Shown here: positions 33,697-45,500 of the stretch, in pieces
Layout of the letters: each line of letters begins with the position of its first letter
How positions within the stretch are numbered: position 1 is the first letter of the stretch
Source of the DNA: Oscillospiraceae bacterium
Lineage (GTDB): Bacteria > Bacillota > Clostridia > Oscillospirales > Ruminococcaceae
Length of the DNA stretch: 64,000 nt
Assembly (NCBI GenBank): GCA_018110925.1
Contig: JAGAZJ010000034.1
Span: forward strand, 56,431-120,430
Reading direction: 5' to 3'
Translations under genes and position numbers: made by a program
Notes under the pieces: model-generated
What the model was told of the DNA's origin: nothing
Database searches by the model: none
What the model saw: the letters and a program-made list of their open reading frames with translations, nothing else

Positions 33697-35072
33697 AAAA
33701 GATAATGATCTTTTGTATCCCCGCACACGGTCATACCAACCCGATCCTGCCTGTTGCGCAGGAGCTTGTTTCACGGGGTGATGCGGTCAAATTCTATTCC
33801 TTTGACGAATTCCGTGAGAAGATCGAGCGGACGGGTGCGGAGTTTGTTTCCTGTGACCGCTTTCTCGCAAAGCTGAGCCGGCAGGAAGAAGAAAACATAA
33901 AGAATGTCAATACTACCGAGATGAGCATTCAGGATATCCGCATAACGATCAATCTGAGCGAATTCCTTGACAGCGAATTCAATTCGTTTCAGCCGGATGT
34001 AGTCTATTCGGATTCCGCCTGTTTCTGGGGCAAACTGAGCGCATGGAAGCATAATATTCCTCTGGTGGTCTCCACAAGCACATTTGCATTTAATCAGATG
34101 TCGTCGCAGTATATGAAGAACTCGTCGAAGGAGGTCTCATCACTTCTCTTCGGCCTACCAAGGGTACAGAAGGAATTCCGCAGACTGCGGGAATACGGAT
34201 ATGAAGCAAAGAGCTTCCTCTCACTCGTACAGAGCGACAACGCGACAGATTCCGTTGTTTACACGTCAAAGCGCTTTCAGCCCTATGCAGAGAGTTTCTC
34301 GGATCGTTATGCTTTTGTGGGTCCCTCTGTATTCTCCGTCAAACAGCCACAAAAACAGGCACGTCCTTTGGTGTATATCTCACTCGGAACGGTCATAAAC
34401 GAGCGCCCCGACTTTTACCTCAACTGCATCGAAGCGCTGAAAAATGAGTCTGTTGATGTTGTCATATCCTGCGGAAAAGCGGTGGACATCAGCACACTGG
34501 GCGTACTGCCAGACAATGTAAAGGTCTATCCATATGTCGATCAGTTGGATATCCTTGCGAAGACGAGCGTTTTCATCACGCACTGCGGCATGAACAGTGT
34601 GTCCGAGAGCCTGTATATGGCGACGCCGATGGTGCTTTTTCCGCAGACGAACGAACAGCAGGCCGTTGCAAGACGTGTGACCGAGATCGGAGCAGGTACA
34701 CTGCTTAAAGATGATTCTGCCGCCGGGATTCGCACGGCTGTCACGGAAATACTCAGCAGTAAAAGCTATGCGGAAGCGGCAGAGCAATGCTGTGCAGACT
34801 TCCGCAGCTGTTCGGGCGCAAAGGGAGCCGCCGACCATATTGAGAATGCGCCAAACCCTTCCGACGGCAAAGATGTTATCAGGGAACTTAACAAGGCAGT
34901 CGTGACCGAGCAGATCCTCTACAATGTGATCTCTGTTATTCTCGCATCTATCCTGTTCCGGTTTGTCAGGGCAAGTTACCTGTGGATCTATATTGCGGCA
35001 GTCATTCTTCTATCCGCACCGATCAAAAATGTCTTTCAGGAGGCTCACTATAAAAAGCTGACCACTCGGTAA
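33693..35072 (+). CDS. UDP-glycosyltransferase-like protein (GT1) with C-terminal membrane anchor
   Basis: 459 residues. Residues 1-390 are a GT-B glycosyltransferase of the macrolide/UGT class: PAHGHTNPILPVAQEL at 9-24, ISLGTVINERPDF near 230, and the donor-binding THCGMNSVSESLYMATPMV with FPQTNEQQAVA near 290-320. The acceptor is unknown; related enzymes act on macrolides, sterols or lipids. Residues about 405-450 form two hydrophobic helices that the soluble members lack, so this one is likely membrane-attached and may modify a lipid. It is coupled to AbrB. Confidence 0.85.
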   Translation: MKKIMIFCIPAHGHTNPILPVAQELVSRGDAVKFYSFDEFREKIERTGAEFVSCDRFLAKLSRQEEENIKNVNTTEMSIQDIRITINLSEFLDSEFNSFQPDVVYSDSACFWGKLSAWKHNIPLVVSTSTFAFNQMSSQYMKNSSKEVSSLLFGLPRVQKEFRRLREYGYEAKSFLSLVQSDNATDSVVYTSKRFQPYAESFSDRYAFVGPSVFSVKQPQKQARPLVYISLGTVINERPDFYLNCIEALKNESVDVVISCGKAVDISTLGVLPDNVKVYPYVDQLDILAKTSVFITHCGMNSVSESLYMATPMVLFPQTNEQQAVARRVTEIGAGTLLKDDSAAGIRTAVTEILSSKSYAEAAEQCCADFRSCSGAKGAADHIENAPNPSDGKDVIRELNKAVVTEQILYNVISVILASILFRFVRASYLWIYIAAVILLSAPIKNVFQEAHYKKLTTR

Positions 35073-35120
35073 CTTCATCGAATGCTCAGACAGAATATGA
35101 TGTCTCAAAAATGATAGCAG

Positions 35121-35185
35121 CAAAATGGTCAACTGCCTGTCTTATCGCAGACCAGCGATATTTCGGCGGTTGACCATGCGTTTTA
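35121..35185 (+). terminator. Likely terminator after the glycosyltransferase
   Basis: ATGGTCAAC (35125-35133) pairs with GTTGACCAT (35169-35177), and the loop holds a second hairpin TATCGC/GCGATA. GCGTTTTAT follows. Confidence 0.55.
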
Positions 35186-35206
35186 TATTGTACGAGTATC
35201 ACAAAA

Positions 35207-35698
35207 TCAGAAAAGCGAGCATATCCATGATGTCAGCAAAGCGCAGAAGGGCAGTGATACTATCTGCTTCAACTGCTCCTTTCTGTTATATCCGAAGCTG
35301 TGATAGCCCTTACATTCCTTTGTCTCGGGCAGATAATGCTGAATGAACTGTGTTTTGGTTATGAGGATATAATCAAGACCGATAATGTCAAATGCCTTGA
35401 CACCAAACAGTATTATCATAAAGCGTATCAGGAACTGTGTAAACGTATACCCTTTCTGCACACCGTCCCAGCCGCCGTATACTATCACGGCGATAAATCC
35501 TGCCGTACACAGTATCAGGCATATCCTGCCGACCGTCGGCGCCGTCATGAACGGAGGTCGGTGATCTTTGGCTTTCTCCTGTATATCCTCGGGCATGAAC
35601 TTCAACAGCCTTTTCCACGGAAAAAAGTACACTGCCGACCATATCATAAGAAACAGCAGTACACACATGATAAATGTCAATATTATCGTAATAAGCAT
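35207..35698 (-). CDS. Membrane protein of unknown function
   Basis: 163 residues with about four hydrophobic segments. The ATG at 35698 has GGGAGG five bases upstream. An alternative at 35728 has only AAGG. A cytoplasmic loop RLLKFMPEDIQEKAKDHRPP follows the first helix. I do not recognise the family. It is convergent with the glycosyltransferase gene. Confidence 0.65.
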   Translation of the reverse strand: MLITIILTFIMCVLLFLMIWSAVYFFPWKRLLKFMPEDIQEKAKDHRPPFMTAPTVGRICLILCTAGFIAVIVYGGWDGVQKGYTFTQFLIRFMIILFGVKAFDIIGLDYILITKTQFIQHYLPETKECKGYHSFGYNRKEQLKQIVSLPFCALLTSWICSLF

Positions 35699-35833
35699 AA
35701 TACCTCCCGAAAGCACTTTGTTAGCCATATCTAACCTTAGTATAAACAATTATATCACAGGTCCCCGATAAAATCAAGAGAATAACATATCTCAGAAAGT
35801 GAACGAAGACATTGCAGGGTCTCAGATCAAAAA

Positions 35834-36283
35834 TCACAGATCAAGCTGCAGCACTATCTCTTCGTCAATCATCTCGCCCGTATCACAAAAGCCTGCCTTT
35901 CGATACATGGATAATGCATTTGTATTGGTCTCTTTTGTCGATAAACGAATATTATTTGCGCCATGCTCAATAAAATACCGGATGATCTCCCTAAGCGCCG
36001 CAGTTCCGTATCCCTTGCCCTGTGAGCCTTCATCTATCATCAACTTCCACAGCCAGTATCTGTCATTGGTATCTTCATAGTCTTCATCAAAAACAAGTAC
36101 CGCAAAGCCGACTGTTTTACCGTCACAGCAGATAACAAACGGGCGGGCAACATCCTTACTATCTTCAGCAGCTTTCAGAGAATCCTCATTTGAAGATATA
36201 TATTGACTTTGATCGCTTGCCACCTTGAGCTCCAGACATTGTTTTATATTATCATCCGACAATACGATAAGTTCCGTTTTCAT
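35834..36283 (-). CDS. GNAT-family N-acetyltransferase (BltD-like)
   Basis: 149 residues. The acetyl-CoA loop DEGSQGKGYGTAALREII (near 87-105), the preceding WLWKLMID strand and NTNALSMYRKAGF near 125 are GNAT hallmarks. The opening LELKVASDQSQYISSNEDSL resembles the polyamine acetyltransferase BltD/SpeG group. The substrate is therefore perhaps a polyamine, which is an inference. AT-richer than its neighbours. Confidence 0.82.
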   Translation of the reverse strand: MKTELIVLSDDNIKQCLELKVASDQSQYISSNEDSLKAAEDSKDVARPFVICCDGKTVGFAVLVFDEDYEDTNDRYWLWKLMIDEGSQGKGYGTAALREIIRYFIEHGANNIRLSTKETNTNALSMYRKAGFCDTGEMIDEEIVLQLDL

Positions 36284-36366
36284 TTATTACCTCTCTGCTG
36301 ATATTTTATCCTGATACTTATGCTGTCTCTTATACTACCATACCTCAGACAAGATGTCAACATAAA

Positions 36367-36408
36367 CGCCAAAGCATTTTGCGGGGCATGACCGAAAACA
36401 CTTTGGCG
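36367..36408 (-). terminator. Terminator of the dapF-dapL-pyrG operon
   Basis: Minus strand: CGCCAAAG with a TG-TTTT extension pairs with AAAA-TG-CTTTGGCG (two wobble pairs), followed by TTTATG. Confidence 0.7.
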
Positions 36409-36431
36409 CAATACTCATATTCAGTGCCGCA

Positions 36432-39239
<2,808 letters not shown>

Positions 39240-39243
<4 letters not shown>

Positions 39244-40070
39244 ATCTCTATCTCCCCGTCACATATAAATCCTGCATCACCGCTCATAACAACCGACCAT
39301 TCCTCATTGACCGTTATATTGAGTACGCCGCCGCGTAGCAACAGCTTTATCCCGTGTCCTTTCGGGCACAGACCGTTTTTAACGGCGGCGGCAGCTGTTG
39401 CACACGCCCCTGTGCCGCAGGCAAGTGTTTCACCCGAACCTCGCTCCCATACACGCATCTTTATTGTTTCACTGTCAATAACCTGCGCAAACTCCACATT
39501 GACACGATCGGGAAATACGGGATCATGCTCTATTGCTTTTCCAATTCTCTCTATGGGTATACCATCGGGATCATCACCGAAGATCACACAATGCGGATTG
39601 CCCATTGATACGGCTGTCACGGTGTATGTCACCCCGTCTGAAGTGAGAGGAGCATTTATCATCGGCTCAGTCGATAACACTGGTATCATATCGGGTTTGA
39701 AAGCAGCCGTGCCCATATCCACCGATACCTCTGCCCTGCCGTCATTTGTGTCGATATGCAGTATCTTTATCCCGCTGTTTGTTTCAAGAGTGATGGTGTC
39801 CTTTCGGATGATACCGCGTTCATAGACATATTTGCCTATACATCGTGAAGCGTTTCCGCACATTTTTGCTTCACTGCCGTCGGCATTGAATATGCGCATA
39901 CGCACATCTGCCCTGTCTGACGGCATTATGAGCACAAGACCGTCCGCACCTATCCCGAAATGTCTGTCACTGACCTTTACGGATACATTTTCGGGGTCGT
40001 TGACTGTTTCTTCAAAGCAGTTCACATAGATGTAGTCATTCCCCGCTCCCTGCATTTTGGTAAATCTCAT
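39240..40070 (-). CDS. dapF: Diaminopimelate epimerase
   Basis: 276 residues from ATG at 40070 (AGGAG upstream). Catalytic cysteines lie in GNASRCIGKYV (about 75) and LACGTGACATAAA (about 218). It turns LL- into meso-diaminopimelate, the next step after DapL. First gene of the dapF-dapL-pyrG operon. Confidence 0.95.
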
Positions 40071-40102
40071 ATCATCACTCCTGTTCATATCATAACTGCA
40101 TT

Positions 40103-40133
40103 ATCCGCATCACCGGATACCGATGATACGGAT
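40103..40133. repeat. Hairpin between amt-PII and dapF
   Basis: ATCCGCATCACCGG (40103-40116), three bases, CCGATGATACGGAT (40120-40133): 12 of 14 positions pair. No T-run follows on either strand, so it may protect an RNA end or weakly terminate amt transcripts. Confidence 0.5.
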
Positions 40134-40140
40134 ATGCCAT

Positions 40141-41895
40141 TTATCCCGCATTGTCCTGCAATGCATCAAATCCTATCTCGCCCGTGCGGACTCTAACCAC
40201 GTCACGCACATTGTAGACAAATATCTTTCCGTCGCCTGCATGACCTGTGTACAGTGCGTTCCTTGCAGTTTCCACAACTTCCTTTACAGGCACCTTGCAT
40301 ACCACGACATCGACCTTTACCTTTGGCACGAGCGTTGTCTCAACGGGCGAACCTCTGTAATAGCTCCTTATCTTGCTGAGCTTGCCGCTTCCGAGCACCT
40401 GTGTGGTGGTAAGTCCTTCCACACCTATATCGGCAAGAGACTGTTTGAGCTTCTCAAAGCTGCTCTGACGGCAGATAATGGATACCTGCGAGAATTCGGA
40501 CTCTCCGAAGGATTCATGCGCCGTAGGCTCGTATGTGAGTTCAACCGCCTTGTCCACGGGAACAGGCTCGCCTGCCGCAAGATAGCTCTCTGTATCCACT
40601 GCCATAAGAAATCCTGAGTAGGAGCTTGCAAGTCCGTGCTCTTCGATATCAAGTCCGACGACTTCTTCATGTGCCGTTACACGAAGCCCGATAGTCTTTT
40701 TGATCAGAAAATATGTAGCCGTTATCAGAACAGCGGTCCATACGCCGACAGTCAGCACTGCAAGTGCCTGCAAGCCCAGCAGCTTCACGCCGCCGCCGTA
40801 AAAAAGTCCTGCAAGCTGTGAGCCGTCTGCATCTGCAAGAGCATATGACGGAACGGATGGGTCTGCAAATAGACCGACCGCAATAGTTCCCCAGATACCA
40901 TTGAGCATATGTACTGCCACAGCGCCCACAGGGTCGTCTATATGAAGAACGTAGTCGAGGAGCCATATGCCGAAGGGGACCAGAAGTCCGCTTACTATAC
41001 CTATCACGGCTGCACCGAAACAGTCCACCACATCACAGCCTGCCGTAACACCCACAAGTCCTGCCAGTGAAGCATTCAGACACATGGATACATCGGGCTT
41101 GCCGTATTTGAGCCATGTAAATATCATGCACACGACCGTTGCCGCCGCAGGCGCTACCGTAGTGGTAAGAAAGATAGAACCCAGCTGAGCGCCGTCTGTT
41201 GCCGCCGCCCCGTTGAAGCCGTACCAGCCGAACCAGAGAATGAAGCATCCCAGCGCACCGATCGTAAGTGAATGACCGGGTATAGCCTTTACCTTTGTAA
41301 CCTTTCCGTTTGCATCAGTTTCAAATTTGCCTATGCGGGGACCGAGCATCTTTGCACCTATGAGTGCTGCAATGCCGCCTACCATATGTATCGCACAGGA
41401 ACCTGCAAAATCATGGAACCCAAGTTGGACGAGCCATCCGCCGCCCCATATCCAGTGCGCCTCTATGGGGTATATCAGCGCAGAGATTACAGCGGAATAT
41501 ATACAATAAGATATAAACTTTGTCCTTTCCGCCATTGCTCCCGATACGATCGTTGCCGCCGTTGCACAGAACACAAGGTTGAATACGAAGGAGGAAAAGC
41601 TGAAATTGCCGTAGTCCGTAAAGAGCGTATGGCTGATCTTTCCTGCAAATCCGCCTATGTCTGTGCCGCAGAGCAGTCCGTATCCCACTGCAATGAACAT
41701 CACTGTTCCTATGCAGAAGTCCATAAGGTTCTTCATGATGATATTGCCCGCGTTCTTGGCTCTGGTAAAGCCCGTCTCGACCATGGCAAACCCTGCCTGC
41801 ATGAAAAAGACCAGTGCCGCACCTATCAGGTACCATATGCCGAATGCCTCGGCGGTCACCAGTTCTTTTACTCCGCTCAACATTTCTTCATTCAT
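40141..41895 (-). CDS. Ammonium transporter fused to a PII signal protein (Amt-GlnK)
   Basis: 584 residues from ATG at 41895 (AGGAG eight bases upstream). Residues 1-410 are an eleven-helix Amt channel: QAGFAMVETGFTRAKN, FIAVGYGLLCG, IEAHWIWGGGWL and FDFAGS-like motifs (HDFAGSCAIHMVGG). After a linker (about 410-480) comes a PII domain: VSIICRQSSFEKLKQSL, the T-loop region RSYYRGSPVETTLVPK, and GKIFVYNVRDVVRVRTGE. PII proteins sense ATP/ADP and 2-oxoglutarate and block the channel with the T-loop. Normally GlnK is a separate protein; the fusion builds the gate into the transporter. Confidence 0.92.
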   Translation of the reverse strand: MNEEMLSGVKELVTAEAFGIWYLIGAALVFFMQAGFAMVETGFTRAKNAGNIIMKNLMDFCIGTVMFIAVGYGLLCGTDIGGFAGKISHTLFTDYGNFSFSSFVFNLVFCATAATIVSGAMAERTKFISYCIYSAVISALIYPIEAHWIWGGGWLVQLGFHDFAGSCAIHMVGGIAALIGAKMLGPRIGKFETDANGKVTKVKAIPGHSLTIGALGCFILWFGWYGFNGAAATDGAQLGSIFLTTTVAPAAATVVCMIFTWLKYGKPDVSMCLNASLAGLVGVTAGCDVVDCFGAAVIGIVSGLLVPFGIWLLDYVLHIDDPVGAVAVHMLNGIWGTIAVGLFADPSVPSYALADADGSQLAGLFYGGGVKLLGLQALAVLTVGVWTAVLITATYFLIKKTIGLRVTAHEEVVGLDIEEHGLASSYSGFLMAVDTESYLAAGEPVPVDKAVELTYEPTAHESFGESEFSQVSIICRQSSFEKLKQSLADIGVEGLTTTQVLGSGKLSKIRSYYRGSPVETTLVPKVKVDVVVCKVPVKEVVETARNALYTGHAGDGKIFVYNVRDVVRVRTGEIGFDALQDNAG

Positions 41896-41999
41896 AACGT
41901 CATCTCCTCTGAACGATATAGTGGCCGACATATCTGCAAAGCCCGGAGCGGTATCCGTTTTACCGGGCATCAAATGCATTTTATGTCGTTTACTATAAC

Positions 42000-42098
42000 A
42001 AAAAAACGGAGCCGCCGTCGTACTTTATGAACATCCGATACCGATACCCGAGATCACGATCTTGGTATGTTCATTTGTACTTGGAGCAGCTCCGTTGC
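42000..42098 (-). promoter_or_regulatory. Terminator-bearing leader (attenuator) of the amt-PII gene
   Basis: Minus strand, just after the predicted transcription start. ACGGAGC (42095-42089 region) pairs with GCTCCGT (42012-42006), followed by seven T. Inside, GTAC/GTAC, ATGAACAT/ATGTTCAT (8 bp) and AGATC/GATCT stack in order. The 5' strand can instead form GGAG-CTG-CTCC. A second hairpin, GCCCGG..CCGGGC at 41941-41968, lies further down. The layout suggests regulated antitermination. Confidence 0.65.
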
Positions 42099-42109
42099 TG
42101 TTGTGTCCA

Positions 42110-42138
42110 ATTCTACATCATTAAAAACGATATGTCAA
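42110..42138 (-). promoter_or_regulatory. Promoter of the amt-PII gene
   Basis: Minus strand TTGACA (42138-42133), 17 bases, TAGAAT (42115-42110). Confidence 0.8.
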
Positions 42139-42166
42139 TAGCTTTTGATAATTTTTGTCAATGTAA

Positions 42167-42337
42167 ATGAAATTTTATATAGTTAAACTTGCAAATTATT
42201 ATTTTTTCATAAATTCAGTCTCAAAACTGATTATATACGATATTTTAATGTATACACAGGATATCCAGGTATACACTCACTATGTTATCGGATATCCAAA
42301 AGCTCATTTATGAAATTATAATAAATAAAAATTTCAT
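42167..42337. promoter_or_regulatory. Nitrogen-region operator-like repeats between amt-PII and gltB
   Basis: GGATATCC occurs twice (42259-42266 and 42290-42297), 31 bp apart (three helical turns). The first is framed by GTATAC at 42250-42255 and 42269-42274. ATGAAATT occurs at 42167-42174 and 42310-42317, and inverted (AATTTCAT) at 42330-42337. The rest of 42138-42438 is AT-rich with no gene. Confidence 0.5.
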
Positions 42338-42438
42338 TTCAGACATATTTTGGAGCATTTCTTATGTGCATTTCATATAAAGGTGTACCGCTGCTGTGGG
42401 ATATGTTTTAGCAATTAGAGAGATTTGCAAGATTTTAC

Positions 42439-42467
42439 TTGACATTATTCATTTTTAGCATTATAAT
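42439..42467 (+). promoter_or_regulatory. Promoter of gltB-gltD-purF
   Basis: TTGACA (42439-42444), 17 bases, TATAAT (42462-42467). GAGGT precedes the start at 42539. Confidence 0.88.
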
Positions 42468-42538
42468 CTTTTATGGAGACAGCTGATAACGTTAATTATG
42501 AAGTTTATTATTTAAAATCCTGCAAATGAGGTGCTATT

Positions 42539-45500
42539 ATGAATGATCATCAGAGCCAAGGCCTTTACGATCCTGCCTTTGAACACGACAACTGCGGAAT
42601 AGGCGCAGTCATAAACGTTAACGGCAGAAAGACTGCCGCAAACGTTGACAGTGCGCTCAGAATAGTTGAAACTCTCGAACACCGTGCCGGCAAGGACGCA
42701 GACGGCAAGACAGGCGACGGCGTGGGCATACTCATGCAGATATCCCATTCCTACTTTTCATCGCTTTACGACCTGCCGGCAGAGAGAGAGTACGGCATAG
42801 CCATGCTCTTTATGCCCCGCAGCGGATATGAGGGCTCTGAAAAGATATTCGAGGAAATCCTCAGAAAAGAAGGTCTGGAACTTCTGTTCTGGCGCAAAGT
42901 GCCCGTCCGTCCCGAGATACTCGGAGACAGGGCAAGAGAGAGCTGTCCTGTCATCATGCAGGCATTTATACAAAAGCCCGTTGACTGCGACAAGGGCATA
43001 GAGTTTGACAGACGTCTGTACATCGCAAGGCGGCTGTTTGAAAAAGCGGACAAGGATACATATGTCTGCTCAATGTCGAGCAGAACGATAGTATATAAAG
43101 GTATGTTCCTGGTCGGCGAACTGAGACGATTCTATGACGATCTGAACTGCGGCGGATATGACAGTGCAATATCCATCGTTCATTCACGTTTTTCGACCAA
43201 TACAGAGCCCTCGTGGCAGCGCTCACATCCGAACCGCCTTATGGTGCATAACGGCGAGATAAACACCATAAAAGGAAACGTTGACAAGATGTTCGCAAGA
43301 GAGAGCATACTCCATTCAGACCACCTTGAGGAGAGATTTCCCGACATATTCCCGTTCATCGACAAAAACGGTTCTGACTCCGCAAGGCTCGACAACACCC
43401 TTGAATTCATGCAGATGTGCGGCGTTCCCCTGCCGCTGGCTGTTACGATGTGTCTGCCCGAACCGTGGCAGCACGATGACAATATGAGCCGTGAGAAGCG
43501 TGCATTCTATCAGTACTATGCGGCTCAGATGGAACCGTGGGACGGTCCTGCATCCATTATATTCACCGACGGTGATATATGCGGCGCTGTGCTTGACAGA
43601 AACGGTCTGCGTCCCTCAAGATACTATATCACAGACAACGACGAGCTGATACTATCATCCGAGGTCGGTGCGCTTGATGTGGATGAAAGCACCATCATCA
43701 CAAAAGAACGTCTTCATCCCGGCAAAATGCTGCTGTGTGACACAATATCGGGCAGGATAGTATATGATGACGAGATAAAGAACGGTTTTGCCCACGGGAA
43801 GCCCTACGGCGAGTGGATAGACAAGCATCTTTTCAGACTGCGTGAGCTGAAAAGTCCTAACAAAATGACCGTGAAATATGAGAGCGATGAGCTTCTCAGA
43901 CTTCAGAAGTATTTCGGTTATACCTATGAACAGCTCTCCTCGGTCATCATACCAATGGCTGAAAACGGCAGTGAACCTATCGGATCTATGGGCACAGACA
44001 AGCCCATTGCCGTACTGTCACATATGGATCCGCCATTGTTCAGCTATTTCAAGCAGATGTTCGCACAGGTCACAAATCCGCCCATAGACAGCATAAGGGA
44101 AAAGGTAGTCACATCCTCGTCGGTGTATCTCGGTCACAAAGGCAATATACTCAAAGAGGATGAAAACAACTGCCGTGTACTGAAGATACATTCACCCGTT
44201 CTGACAAATGCTGATATGTTAAAGATACGGCATACGGCTTCGGACTGGTTCAGAACTGCGGATATATCCATGCTCTACACTCCCGGCATGACCCTTGAAC
44301 AGGCGATAAACGGTCTTTATGAGCAGGCAGACAAGGCACATGAGGAGAACGCGGCAATACTTATCCTCACCGACAGGGGCACTGACAGCGAGCATCTCGC
44401 CATACCCTCACTGCTGGCAGTTTCGGCACTGCACTCATATCTTGTACGCACAAGGATGAACACCGCCATGTCCATCATAGTAGAGAGCGCAGAACCCTGC
44501 GAGGTGCATCATTTTGCGGCTCTGCTGGGATTTGGCGCAGGAGCGGTCAACCCCTATCTGGCACTTGACACCATAAGAGGTCTCATAGCAAAGGGACAGA
44601 TAGAAAAGGACTACACCTCCGCTGTAAACGACTATATAAACGCCGCTGTTTCGGGCATAGTAAAGATAGCCGCCAAGATGGGCATATCCACCATACAGTC
44701 TTATCAGGGCTCCGGGATATTTGAAGCGTTGGGAGTATCCAAAGAAGTCACCGAGAAATACTTTCCCGGCACGGTCAGCCGCATTGGCGGTCTTACGCTC
44801 TCAGACATTGAGAGCAGGTCCAGACGGCTCCACAAAAAGGCCTTTGCGCCGAATGCAAATATAATACAAAGCTCTCTGCCCGATACGGGAGATCACAGGC
44901 GCAGGGCGGGCGGCGAGGATCACCTCTATGATCCGAGGGCGATACATCTTCTGCAGCAGTCCGCATGGCGCGGTGACTATTCACTTTTCAAAGAGTATTC
45001 GTCAGTCATAGACAGCGACGACAGGCATATAACCATACGCTCCTGCATGGAATTTGACTACAAGGGTAATGAAATACCGCTGGATGAAGTGGAGAGCGCA
45101 GAGAGCATCATGCACCGCTTCAAGACAGGTGCCATGTCTTACGGTTCTATCTCAAAGGAGGCTCACGAATGTCTCGCCATAGCCATGAACCGCATCGGCG
45201 GCAGATCAAACAGCGGTGAGGGCGGCGAAGACGACGAACGTATACAGTCAAAGGGCACCGACAATGACAGATGCTCCGCCATAAAGCAGGTGGCATCGGG
45301 ACGTTTCGGCGTTACCTCCGAATATCTCTGCTCGGCAAAAGAGATACAGATAAAAATGGCACAGGGCGCAAAGCCAGGTGAAGGCGGTCACCTGCCCGGG
45401 GGCAAGGTGCATCCGTGGATAGCAAAAACAAGGCGCTCCACGCCCGGTGTGGCACTCATATCACCACCGCCCCATCATGATATCTATTCCATAGAGGATC

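Noticed and set aside
42000-42098. ANTAR-type antitermination target in the amt leader
   Set aside because: The two short hairpins with six-base loops (A at 1, G at 4) that define such targets are not found; only the nested terminator is seen.
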